From Candidatus Baltobacteraceae bacterium (GTDB lineage: Bacteria; Vulcanimicrobiota; Vulcanimicrobiia; Vulcanimicrobiales; Vulcanimicrobiaceae): DNA of 50,731 nt. Shown here piece by piece: positions 8,237 to 16,840 of this stretch. A program made the position numbers and the translations under genes. The number at the start of each line of letters is the position of its first letter. Positions within the stretch are counted from its first letter, which is position 1. The notes beneath the pieces were generated by a model. It searched no databases. It saw nothing but the letters and a program-made list of their open reading frames with translations, and was not told where the DNA came from. The stretch covers positions 1 to 50,731 of the forward strand of contig DATBTN010000049.1 in the NCBI GenBank assembly GCA_036559195.1, written 5' to 3'.

Positions 8237-9423
8237 CCGCGAAACTTCGGGATCGTTTTAGCCATGCTCTCGAGCGCGTAGTCGATGTCTTCGAGCGACG
8301 CCGCGTACGAGAAGCGAAGGTAGCCTTGACCGGCCGCGCCGAACGCCGAGCCGCCCAAACACGCGACGCCGCCTTCGGTAAGGAAGAAGGCCGCGAGCGC
8401 TTTATCGTCGTGCGTGATCTTCGTGATATTGGGAAACGCGTAGAACGCGCCCTCGGGCATCGTGCACGAAACGCCGGGGATCGCGTTCAATCCGTTGACC
8501 AGACGATCGCGGCGCTGCCGGAATATCTCGTTCATCTCTTTGACCGCCGCGTCGGGGCCCTGCAGTGCCGCGATGCCCGCAACCTGCACGAACGTCGTCA
8601 CGCACGAGAACGTATTATTGTTGAAGAGCGTCACGTGCTTGGCGAGAGATTCGGGCATGATCGCGTAACCCAAACGCCAGCCCGTCATCGCGTAGGCTTT
8701 TGAAAAGCCGTCGACGATGATCGTGCGCTCCGCCATTCCCGGGATCGTAACGATCGAATCGAACTTCGAATCGAGATAGAAATTGCGGCTGTAGATTTCG
8801 TCGGCGATCACCCAGAAGTCGTACTTCTGCGCGAGCTGCGCGATGCGCTCGAGATCCGAGCGCGTCAATACGCCGCCGGTCGGATTGTGCGGCGAATTGA
8901 TCATGATCGCTTTGGTCTTGTTCGAAACGCGGCGCTCGAGTTCGTCGAGATCCATGCGCCAGTTCTTGGATTCGTGCAGCGGAATCGCGATTGGATTCGC
9001 TTCGAGATAGCTCGAGCACGATGCGTACGCCGGGTACGCCGGATCGAAGTACACGAAATCGTCGCCCGGATCGAGAATCGCGGAGAGAATGTTCCAAATG
9101 ATCGGCTTCGCGCCCGGTGAGACGACGACGTTTTCGCGCGCGAACGGCATGCCGCGGAAGTCGCCGGCGTAGGCCGCGATCGCGTCGCGCAGTTCGGGGA
9201 TACCGGCCGATGGCGAATAGTGCGTGTAGTTATCGCGGATCGCTTGGATGCCGGCTTCCTTAATGTGCGCGGGAGTATCGAAGTCGGGCTCGCCGATCTC
9301 CATGTGGACGACCCGCTTGCCTTGCGCTTCGAGAGCGCGGGCGCGAGCGAGGACTTCGAATGCGCTCTCGCTTCCGAGGCGCGAGAGAGCGGCGCAAAAG
9401 CGATCGGCGTTGGATGCGATCAT
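8233..9423 (-). CDS. Class I/II PLP-dependent aminotransferase (aspartate aminotransferase-like)
   Basis: The 396-residue protein begins with ATG at 9423, preceded by GAAAGG at good spacing. Fold-type I aminotransferase marks are visible: HMEIGEPDFDTP (substrate region), NSPHNPTGGVL, WVIADEIYSRNF with the Asp that contacts the pyridine ring, the Schiff-base lysine in VDGFSKAYAMTGWRLGY, and a late LRFSYA with the Arg that binds the substrate carboxylate. It transfers amino groups to 2-oxo acids; aspartate is the likeliest donor, but specificity cannot be fixed from sequence. It is divergent from the repeat-protein gene at 9517 and convergent with dacB. Confidence 0.88.
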   Translation of the reverse strand: MIASNADRFCAALSRLGSESAFEVLARARALEAQGKRVVHMEIGEPDFDTPAHIKEAGIQAIRDNYTHYSPSAGIPELRDAIAAYAGDFRGMPFARENVVVSPGAKPIIWNILSAILDPGDDFVYFDPAYPAYASCSSYLEANPIAIPLHESKNWRMDLDELERRVSNKTKAIMINSPHNPTGGVLTRSDLERIAQLAQKYDFWVIADEIYSRNFYLDSKFDSIVTIPGMAERTIIVDGFSKAYAMTGWRLGYAIMPESLAKHVTLFNNNTFSCVTTFVQVAGIAALQGPDAAVKEMNEIFRQRRDRLVNGLNAIPGVSCTMPEGAFYAFPNITKITHDDKALAAFFLTEGGVACLGGSAFGAAGQGYLRFSYAASLEDIDYALESMAKTIPKFRG

Positions 9424-9473
9424 CGAGAACCTTTCAGATACTATTACGTGGGAGGAAGTGCGCTTTGCATAAA

Positions 9474-9499
9474 CCGTCAAGGGGCCGAAAGGCCTACGG
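9474..9499 (+). promoter_or_regulatory. Leader hairpin capped by a GAAA tetraloop
   Basis: In the 93-base gap before the first repeat-protein gene, GGCC-GAAA-GGCC at 9483-9494 forms a perfect four-pair stem with a GNRA loop. The outer CCGT (9474-9477) and ACGG (9496-9499) can close around it across an asymmetric internal loop. On the + strand it would sit in the 5' leader, 17 bases before the ATG at 9517. A TACTAT further upstream could be a -10. I cannot match it to a known riboswitch class; a simple leader structure or chance is possible. Confidence 0.35.
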
Positions 9500-9516
9500 A
9501 AGAACCTCTCGCCGTC

Positions 9517-12500
9517 ATGCGCACCTTGACCGAAGTCTTCGCGCCGGGAGCACCGACACTGCCTGAGGGCCTCCGAACGCTCGTCGTTTCGCCCGAGCGG
9601 GAGTTGGAACCTGGGATGACCGTGCGCGCGTCCTTTACGTTTCGCAACCAGGGAGGGGCGCCCGCGACCGGCGTTCGCGTGCGCTTTAGCGTGCCCGACG
9701 GCCTCGTGTATCTGGTCGGCACGGGTCAGCTCGACGGCCACGAACTCGACGACGAGCAGGGGAACTCGCCCTTGCTTGCCCGCGGCGGCGCGCATATCGG
9801 CGACGTTGCGCCCGGGGAAGAACGCTGCCTGGAGATTTCGTACAGCGTCGCCGGCGCGATCGAAAACGGCTCGACCGTCGAGATTCAGGCGGCGGTTGCG
9901 GCCTTCGAACTGCAGCCGGTCGGCTCGAATATCGTACGGCTCGTCGCCCGCAGCAAACCGTCGCTCGAAAGTCCGCTCACGGTCGTCGCGATCGAGGGCC
10001 GCCCCGAACCCAATCCGGGTAGCGAGGCAACCGTAACCGTGCGCGTGCACAACGCCGGCGAGTCGAGCGCGCACGACGTGGTCGTCGTGGCGCCGATTCC
10101 GGAGCACGCGACGTACGTTTCAAACTCCGCCCGCGTGAACGGCCGCGAGATCGAGCGCGATTTGGGCGCGAGTTTCGAGCGCGCGCACGCGCCGGTCATC
10201 GTCAAGAACTTACCCGCCAGCGCCACCGCGACGCTGACCTATCGCATCCGCATCGACGAGCCGCTTCGCAGCGGCGTTGGAATCGTGGCCGCGGCTCGGG
10301 TCGCGTCGCAAGAAACGCCCGCGTTCGCACTCGAGCCGGCTTCGCTCGTCGTCGTGGCGTCGCCCGATTTTGACGACGACCGGACGACGTGTACGATCGA
10401 ACCGGCGCACGACGTCGCGCCCGGCACGCGCGTCGCGATGCGGGTCCGCGCGCTCAACGCGGGCACCGCGGCCGCCGAAAGCGTCACCGTTGCAATCGCG
10501 CTGCCGGAGGGTCTCGTTCCGGTTCGCGGCGCTGCGCGCGTCGAGGGGCGGCCGCTGCGCGATCGCAAAAAGGAAACGCTTCATTACGATTTGGGTCGCG
10601 TGGAGGCGCGCGCGAGCGCCGAACTGCTCGTCGAGGCGACCGTCGTTTCGCCGCTGCCCAATGGAACGCAGCTACCGGTCGCGGCGACCCTAGCGTGGCA
10701 ACCCTCGTCGGGTTCGGGGGCGGGAGAGCGCCGTTTCGAACGCGCGGTCGGCATCCGCTCCGAACCATTTCTAACGCCGCGGCGCAACGCGATCGAACGC
10801 GCGAACGGCGCCGTCGTGCGCCCGGGAGAAGAATGCGAGGCGACGATCGCGCTCGCCAACGACGGCAGCGCGGCCGCAACCGACTCGGTGCTCCAACTGC
10901 GCGTCGATCCGGCGCTCGACGATCTGCGCGTTTTCGATAAGAACGGCAAGATCGCGTTCGACGGCGACAGCATCGAAATCGGCTCGATCGAACCGTACGG
11001 CACGCGGCGGTTCACCTTACGCGCGCGCGTGCGCTCGCCGTATGCCGATCGAACGGAAGTGCGTATCGGTGCGAGTCTGCACGCGCACGAACTCGGCGAG
11101 ACGCCGTTGGGCGAGGCCTCCTGGCGCATCGACTCCCATCCCGCGTTCGCGCCGGATTCCTCCACGCTCGGTTTAACTAACGACGACGTCTTTCGCCCGA
11201 ACCAGCTCGCGGAGGTGATCGTGCGCCTGCGCAACGACGGTACCGACGCGGCGCAAAACGTGCGCCTGCGGCTGTACGTTTCTCCCGAGGCTCGTCTCGA
11301 GTCGGTCGACGGCGCGACGCGCGAGAAGTCCACGCTGCTCTTTGGCGAGATCGCGCCCGGCGCCGTCGCCGAAGGGCGCTTGGGGCTGCGGCTGCTCCGT
11401 AGTCTCGCCAAAGAATATCCGGTAACGCTCGAAGGCGTGCTCACGGCCGATGCCATGCTGCCCGTGCAGCTGCATCGTCTTACGCTCGTCACCACCGCCG
11501 AACCCGACTTCTCCGTCGCCACGTTTCGCAGCGCGCCGGCGGACGTTGTGGAAGTCGGCGAAACGATCGACTACGTGCTGCACGTTCGTAACGGCGGCGA
11601 CGGCCCGGCGCGACGCGTGCAGATTCACATCGATGCGAGCGATGCGTTGATCTACGTTCCGAACAGCACGTCGGTTAACGACGTGCCCGTGCGCGACGTG
11701 GGCGCTTCGGCGGCGTTTTTCTCCGAGCGCGGCATCGTGCTCAACGACGTCGATCCGGGCGTCGAGGCGACGATCCGCTGGCGCGACGTGGTGCATAACG
11801 GGTTGCCCGCCGGCGTTTCGATCGCGCGCGTGGCGCACGTGCGCTACGACGGCGACCGCACCGACGACGTGAGTTCGAACGACGTGAACGTGCGGTCGGC
11901 ACCGGCGTTTGCCAACAACATCACCGGCTTGCCGTTCGGATTAGACGGTATGGTGGGCCCGTCGCTCGGTGGCCAGCGCGCCATCGCGGGAAGCGAATTT
12001 CTCGAATTGCCGCCGGCGACCCCGGTCAACGGAAACGGCGACCGAACCTATCGGCTCGAAGATCCCGAGCCGCAGTATCTGCCGCCGCCGCACGAAAACG
12101 GCCACGCGCACGATGAAGCGCCCGGTACGCCGCTGCAGCTTTCGCTGAGCGCGGAACGATTGGAAAAGACGCTGCGCTTCCTGGACGAGGCCCGTTTCGG
12201 CGGGCTCGTGAGTCATCTCTTTGCGATCCGCGCGTTTTTTCCCGACGCGATCGGCGAGTCGGGCGCCCCGGCCCTGCAACGCGAAACGCTGCGCGAGACG
12301 CTCGACCGGCTCTTCATTAAACTGCGGTTGCCGCACTACGCGATCGCGCCGCGCGATCTGGAGACGAGCGCGTCGCGAGCGACGCTCGAAGCCTTTCTCA
12401 CGACCGCGCGCCTGGCCGGCGGAACGCCGCCGGCAGCACTCCCGGGAGCTCGGATGTTTGCCGGATCCATCGCGCCGCAAACGATTGCGGAGCTTCGCGC

Positions 12501-12735
12501 CGGCCTGCACGACGCGCCCTTGGCTACCGCGCCGCCGTGGTTCGCGCTCGCGCACTTCATTCCGGCCGCTTCGCCGGAGCTGCACAACTATCGCAGCGTG
12601 CTGCTCGCATCGCTCGGCGATCTCGAGACGCACGACGTGGAGGCCTTCATCGACGCCCTCCAGCGCAAGCCGTATCCGGTGCTCGACGCGGCATTGGATG
12701 TCGTACGGGCGAGCCTAGCAACGATTCGAACCTGA
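9517..12735 (+). CDS. Large six-repeat Ig/CARDB-like (DUF11-like) protein, cassette copy 1
   Basis: The 1,072-residue product begins MRTLTEVFAPGAP. It has no signal peptide or membrane span I can see. Six beta-rich repeats each start with a PG-type turn, then an alternating strand ending in N-x-G and an xATxVxV strand: LEPGMTVRASFTFRNQGG, PNPGSEATVTVRVHNAGE, VAPGTRVAMRVRALNAGT, VRPGEECEATIALANDGS, FRPNQLAEVIVRLRNDGT and VEVGETIDYVLHVRNGGD. This is the pattern of CARDB/DUF11 adhesion-like domains. A Pro-rich linker (about residues 847-872) leads to a helical C-terminal domain from about residue 874. The next gene overlaps its stop (TGATG). The gene at 13233 is a paralogue with the same order. 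Role unknown; a structural or scaffold role is inference. Confidence 0.8.
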   Translation: MRTLTEVFAPGAPTLPEGLRTLVVSPERELEPGMTVRASFTFRNQGGAPATGVRVRFSVPDGLVYLVGTGQLDGHELDDEQGNSPLLARGGAHIGDVAPGEERCLEISYSVAGAIENGSTVEIQAAVAAFELQPVGSNIVRLVARSKPSLESPLTVVAIEGRPEPNPGSEATVTVRVHNAGESSAHDVVVVAPIPEHATYVSNSARVNGREIERDLGASFERAHAPVIVKNLPASATATLTYRIRIDEPLRSGVGIVAAARVASQETPAFALEPASLVVVASPDFDDDRTTCTIEPAHDVAPGTRVAMRVRALNAGTAAAESVTVAIALPEGLVPVRGAARVEGRPLRDRKKETLHYDLGRVEARASAELLVEATVVSPLPNGTQLPVAATLAWQPSSGSGAGERRFERAVGIRSEPFLTPRRNAIERANGAVVRPGEECEATIALANDGSAAATDSVLQLRVDPALDDLRVFDKNGKIAFDGDSIEIGSIEPYGTRRFTLRARVRSPYADRTEVRIGASLHAHELGETPLGEASWRIDSHPAFAPDSSTLGLTNDDVFRPNQLAEVIVRLRNDGTDAAQNVRLRLYVSPEARLESVDGATREKSTLLFGEIAPGAVAEGRLGLRLLRSLAKEYPVTLEGVLTADAMLPVQLHRLTLVTTAEPDFSVATFRSAPADVVEVGETIDYVLHVRNGGDGPARRVQIHIDASDALIYVPNSTSVNDVPVRDVGASAAFFSERGIVLNDVDPGVEATIRWRDVVHNGLPAGVSIARVAHVRYDGDRTDDVSSNDVNVRSAPAFANNITGLPFGLDGMVGPSLGGQRAIAGSEFLELPPATPVNGNGDRTYRLEDPEPQYLPPPHENGHAHDEAPGTPLQLSLSAERLEKTLRFLDEARFGGLVSHLFAIRAFFPDAIGESGAPALQRETLRETLDRLFIKLRLPHYAIAPRDLETSASRATLEAFLTTARLAGGTPPAALPGARMFAGSIAPQTIAELRAGLHDAPLATAPPWFALAHFIPAASPELHNYRSVLLASLGDLETHDVEAFIDALQRKPYPVLDAALDVVRASLATIRT

Positions 12736-13151
12736 TGGCGGCGCTGCTCTGGCTGCTCGTCGCGCTCTTCATTCTGGGCGCGGCGATCGGCGCATACGCT
12801 CTGCTCGCCCCGCGCCGGAGCGTGCCGGCACTCCCCGCGCCCGCGCCGGAGCCGGCTCCCGAACCCCTGCGGCTTTCGACTTCGGAGTGGACTAGCGAGG
12901 CCGGCCACGAATTCGCCGGCCTCTCGGAGTCGGCACGCTGCGACCTGATCTTTGCGGTAGCCGCGCTCGAGGACGAGCGCTCGCATCGGCTGCTCGCCCA
13001 CGCGCTCGACGATCCGGCCGATCCGGTGGCGCTCGCCGCGGCGCACGCGCTAGCCCGAAACGGGCACCGCGAGGACGTGGTCGATTACGCGCGTACGCAC
13101 CCGGGCGTTCGTGCCGATACTCTAGAGAGAACGCTCTCGCTGCTCGACTGA
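12735..13151 (+). CDS. Small membrane-anchored helical-repeat (HEAT-like) protein, cassette copy 1
   Basis: The ATG at 12735 shares a base with the stop of the preceding large gene (TGATG), so the two are probably co-translated. The 138-residue product opens with one membrane helix (LLWLLVALFILGAAIGAYALL), followed by a Pro/Ala/Glu linker (residues about 32-48). The C-terminal region is helical: residues about 68-85 (LSESARCDLIFAVAALED), then RLLAHALDDPADPVALAAAH, resembling two HEAT-type helix pairs. The anchor faces one side with the linker holding the helical part away from the membrane. It is a paralogue of the gene at 16487. Function unknown; anchoring the signal-less large partner is a reasonable guess. 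Confidence 0.72.
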   Translation: MAALLWLLVALFILGAAIGAYALLAPRRSVPALPAPAPEPAPEPLRLSTSEWTSEAGHEFAGLSESARCDLIFAVAALEDERSHRLLAHALDDPADPVALAAAHALARNGHREDVVDYARTHPGVRADTLERTLSLLD

Positions 13152-13232
13152 AGCGGCAGTAAGCCCCGCGGGCTGCAGGGAAAGAGTTTCCAAACGCTGC
13201 GCGACCGGCGGCGTCCTTTGAAAGGCTGGCTT

Positions 13233-16200
13233 GTGACCGCACCTCATCGCGCGCTGGGAAGCACGTTGACGGGAATCTTCGCACCGGGCTCGCCGGCTCT
13301 CTTTGAGAGCTTGCGGACGCTGGTCGTTACGCCACGGCGTAACGTGACGCCGGGCGAAACGATTCGCGTCGAATTTAGTTTTTCGAATCTCGGCGGCGCG
13401 TCGGCGACCGGCGTGCGGGTTCGTTTCGGTCTCCCGCCGGGCGTTTCGCACGTGCCGGGTACCGACGCGGTCGATGCCACGCCGCTGCCCGATGGGATGA
13501 CGCTGGTTGCGACGGAAGGTGCGGCGCTCGCCGATCTCGCTCCGAACGCGCAACGCACGGTCGCCTGCAGTTTCCGCGTCAACGAACCGGTTGAAGACGG
13601 CACCGAACTCGCGTTTCAGGCCGCGCTCGTTGCCGAGCAGGCGTCGCTCGTCGCGTCGAACATCGAACGGCTCGTCGTGCGCAGCGCGCCGGTCTTGCAG
13701 AACACGCAAACGCTCGTAACGATCGTGGCATCCGACCACGCGAAGCCGAGCGACACGATCGCCGTGCGCGCGACCATCGCCAACACGGGGCAGTCCAGCG
13801 CCACCGACGTGGTGGTGATTTTGCCGTTGCCGGAGTACACGACCTACGTGCCGCGCAGCGCGCGGGTCGCCGGGCGCGCGCTTTTGGGCGTGGAGTCCGA
13901 ACCCTTCGATTACGCGAGCGAAACGATCGTCGCGCAGCGCCTCACGCCCGGTCAGTCCGTCGTCGTCGAATATCAGGCGACCATCGACGCGCCGCTGCCC
14001 GACGGCACGCGGCTGCGCGTGGCCGGCGTCGTTGCCTCGCGCGAGGTCGTGGAGTTTCCGATTCAGTCGTCGGAGATACTCGTCAACTCCCCGGTCGATT
14101 TTGAAAACGACGAAACCAAACTGACGCTGCATTGCGACGACATGGTAACGCCCGGAATGCGGGTTCCGATGACGATGCGCGCGGTCAATACGGGGACCGG
14201 CGGCGCGCAGCAGGTCGCGATGAGTTTCGAATTGCCGCCGGGCCTGGTCTACACGCCGGGTTCGGCCCACGTTGACGGCCAGCCGGTGAGCGACGAGAGT
14301 TTCGCCGAGAACGTGTTTTCGCTGGGCTCGCTGCCCGCGGGCCGCGTCGTCGACGTCGGGTTGTCGGCAACCGTCGCGGTTCCTTCGAGCGACGACGTCG
14401 CGCTGCCGGTTTCGGCAACGCTGCGGTGGAAAGGTTCGGCGGGGGCGGCGGAGCGCCGATTCGCGCGCCGTCTCAGCGTGCGCGTCGCGCCGCGTTTCAC
14501 GCGTGCGCGCAACTACATCGACGTCGATCGCGGCGTGGTACGCGCGCGCGACGAAGTGCTCTTCACCGCGCACGTCTTTAACGACGGGACGGCCCCGGAG
14601 CGCAACGTTAGCCTGCGCTTGATACCGGGCGCATTCCTCGAAGACGTGCGTATCGCGCACGTTCCCGATGAGTCGCTGCCGTATCTCGAACCGGTCGCAC
14701 TGGGTTCGATCGCGCCGCATTCGGAGCGCGTCTTTGCCATCACGGCGCGCGTCGCATCGCCGGTTCCCGATCGCTCGCAAGCGACGCTCGGTGCGGTGCT
14801 GGAGTTTGAAGCCGGTGATTTCGATCTCGGCGTCGGCACCATTGTGGTGCGTTCGCGCCCGCAGTTAGAAGCCGAATCGTGCACCTGGGAGCTCGTCGGC
14901 GGCGCGGATCTGCGGCCCGGGCAGTCGCGCGACATCGTCATTCGTTTTACGAACGGCGGCTCCGACGTGCTTCGCGACGCGCGTATGGAGCTTACGATGC
15001 CGGCCGAACTCGCGCTCGAACGGGCGCAGAACGCGCGCCGAGAGCTGCGCTCGCTGCATTTTGGCGACATTCCCGCGAATACCACGCACGAAGCGCACCT
15101 TACGGTGCGTCTGCTGGGCGCGCCTAAACGCGAGCGAGTACTCGTGCTTGCGGGATCGCTCGCGGGGCGCGGCGTGAGTCCGGTGCAATTCCATGCGCTC
15201 GAGATTCCCGTCTTCGCGGAAGCAAAATTTACCGCCGGCGCCGAGCTGCGCAGCAACCCGGCCGATCTGGTCAACGCGGGCGAACGCGTTACCTATGAAT
15301 TGCGCCTTCACAACACGGGCGACGGACCGTCGGAGCAGCTTACGGTGCGAACGATTCCGTCGAACCTCGCGGTTTACGTTCCGGGCAGCACGGCGATTAA
15401 CGGGCTAAACGTCGCCGACGACCTGGGCGCCTCACAGCTCTGGTCGCAGCGCGGCCTCATGCTCACCGACGTCAATCCAAACTTCGAGCTGCGCATACGC
15501 TGGGAGATGATCGTCATGTCGCCGCTGGCGGCGGGCACCGCGGTCGAAACGCGCGTCGTCGTGGATTGGGACGACGCGAAATCGGTGGCGCTCTCCGCGC
15601 CGACGCTGCGCGTCGTCTCCTCACCCTCGCTCGAAGCGACCGCCGCCGGTACCCCGATCTCGATCGCGCAGATCTTTCCGCAGTTCGACCCGCCGGCGCA
15701 GGAGATGCTCGCGCCGGAGCCCGCGGCCGAAGCCGTTACCGGCGCGGCGGCCGCCGAGCCTCAAGCCGAACCGGCGCGCGCTCCCGAGCCGGGCGTTCCC
15801 GTGGAAGACGTGGCCCCGTCGCCGACGCTCTTCACCGATTTTTCGCAAGAGCAGCTCGCGGCGATGATCCGGACGCTTGAGAAGAGCGATGCCGGCGGAC
15901 TCATGCAGCACATTTTCGCCATCAAAAACTTCTTTCCGCACCGCGTCGGCGCCGCGAGTGCCGACGTTGAGGCCAACGCGCAGACGGCGGCGCGCACGAT
16001 GCGCGCGCCGCTCGATCGCCTTTTCGTACGCCTGCATCTTCCGCGCCTAACGGTAACCGCTAAGGATCTCGAGGATCGCGACAGCCGTTACGCCCTGCGC
16101 GCGCTCGTCGACGACGTGATCGCCCGCGCGCAACCCGGTGCCGTCGGCGAACGCGCGCGCGAAACCGTTCGGCTGAGCGGCTCGATCGACGTATCCGCGT

Positions 16201-16484
16201 TGCGCGCGCTGGTAGCGCCGCTCGAGACGGCGCCGTTGGGCGCGGTCGTGCCGTGGATTGCGTACGTTCGATTGCTCGGCGATTCGATCGAATCGGACTC
16301 CGGCCGCACGCACGCGCTGGGCTCGTACCGCGCGGAACTGCTGCGCGTCTTCTCGCTGCTCGAAACGCTGCCGATTCCGGAGTTTCATCGCGTGCTGACC
16401 TCGAGCGTCAATCGGTCGCTCGACGCATCGCTGCAGACGGTGGTCGAAGAGCTGCGCGGCGTGGCGCGCGTCGCGGTCGACTAG
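13233..16484 (+). CDS. Large six-repeat Ig/CARDB-like (DUF11-like) protein, cassette copy 2
   Basis: The 1,083-residue protein is a paralogue of the one at 9517. The N-termini align (IFAPGSPALFESLRTLVVTP against VFAPGAPTLPEGLRTLVVSP). The six repeats line up one to one, for example VTPGETIRVEFSFSNLGG and VNAGERVTYELRLHNTGD. An Ala/Pro/Glu linker (about residues 820-861) precedes the shared helical domain (GGLMQHIFAIKNFFP against GGLVSHLFAIRAFFP). GTG at 13233 is preferred because GAAAGG lies seven bases upstream; a TTG at 13218 is also in frame. No signal peptide is visible. It lies 81 bases after the small gene of copy 1. Role unknown. Confidence 0.8.
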   Translation: MTAPHRALGSTLTGIFAPGSPALFESLRTLVVTPRRNVTPGETIRVEFSFSNLGGASATGVRVRFGLPPGVSHVPGTDAVDATPLPDGMTLVATEGAALADLAPNAQRTVACSFRVNEPVEDGTELAFQAALVAEQASLVASNIERLVVRSAPVLQNTQTLVTIVASDHAKPSDTIAVRATIANTGQSSATDVVVILPLPEYTTYVPRSARVAGRALLGVESEPFDYASETIVAQRLTPGQSVVVEYQATIDAPLPDGTRLRVAGVVASREVVEFPIQSSEILVNSPVDFENDETKLTLHCDDMVTPGMRVPMTMRAVNTGTGGAQQVAMSFELPPGLVYTPGSAHVDGQPVSDESFAENVFSLGSLPAGRVVDVGLSATVAVPSSDDVALPVSATLRWKGSAGAAERRFARRLSVRVAPRFTRARNYIDVDRGVVRARDEVLFTAHVFNDGTAPERNVSLRLIPGAFLEDVRIAHVPDESLPYLEPVALGSIAPHSERVFAITARVASPVPDRSQATLGAVLEFEAGDFDLGVGTIVVRSRPQLEAESCTWELVGGADLRPGQSRDIVIRFTNGGSDVLRDARMELTMPAELALERAQNARRELRSLHFGDIPANTTHEAHLTVRLLGAPKRERVLVLAGSLAGRGVSPVQFHALEIPVFAEAKFTAGAELRSNPADLVNAGERVTYELRLHNTGDGPSEQLTVRTIPSNLAVYVPGSTAINGLNVADDLGASQLWSQRGLMLTDVNPNFELRIRWEMIVMSPLAAGTAVETRVVVDWDDAKSVALSAPTLRVVSSPSLEATAAGTPISIAQIFPQFDPPAQEMLAPEPAAEAVTGAAAAEPQAEPARAPEPGVPVEDVAPSPTLFTDFSQEQLAAMIRTLEKSDAGGLMQHIFAIKNFFPHRVGAASADVEANAQTAARTMRAPLDRLFVRLHLPRLTVTAKDLEDRDSRYALRALVDDVIARAQPGAVGERARETVRLSGSIDVSALRALVAPLETAPLGAVVPWIAYVRLLGDSIESDSGRTHALGSYRAELLRVFSLLETLPIPEFHRVLTSSVNRSLDASLQTVVEELRGVARVAVD

Positions 16485-16486
16485 CC

Positions 16487-16840
16487 CTGAGCCTCACCCT
16501 CGGCGTCGTCTTCCTGGTCGGCGTGCTGCTCTTCGGCATCGGCTCGTCGCTCGTGCGCTCGTCGAAAGTGCGGCCGGATGCGGCGCGCGAAACCGTTGCG
16601 CCCGCACCCGGCGCAACGAGCGGTGCGACGGCGTGGCCCGCACTCGTCGACGAATCGCTGACGAATCTGAGCCTCGCCGAGCGGCGCGAAATGATCGAGC
16701 GTTTGGCGCTGGTTGGAAACGATTGGAGTCGCGAGATCCTGCGCGCCGCAACCGCCGAAGAGACCGACGCCGGGCTGCGAGCCGCGCTCGAGCGCGCGTT
16801 CGCAGGCGCGCCCGAAACCCACCCTACAGTTTTTTCTTGA
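16487..16840 (+). CDS. Small membrane-anchored helical protein, cassette copy 2, apparently starting at CTG
   Basis: The frame encodes a membrane helix (LSLTLGVVFLVGVLLFGIG), a Pro/Ala/Thr-rich linker, then a helical segment (LSLAERREMIERLALVG...ILRAATAEETDAGLRAAL) matching the small protein at 12735 in layout and position. No ATG, GTG or TTG exists in this frame between the large gene's stop and the membrane helix. CTG at 16487, two bases after that stop, is the only plausible start and gives about 117 residues. The 3' end overlaps the convergent mrdA gene by 17 bases. Confidence is from the parallel with copy 1; the start codon is inferred. Confidence 0.62.
   Translation: MSLTLGVVFLVGVLLFGIGSSLVRSSKVRPDAARETVAPAPGATSGATAWPALVDESLTNLSLAERREMIERLALVGNDWSREILRAATAEETDAGLRAALERAFAGAPETHPTVFS

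Noticed and set aside
13122-14780. A 552-codon frame on the - strand opposite the second giant gene
   Set aside because: It is an antisense shadow of a GC-rich gene: Arg/His-rich, with no motif and no ribosome site. The + strand frame has clear repeats shared with its paralogue.
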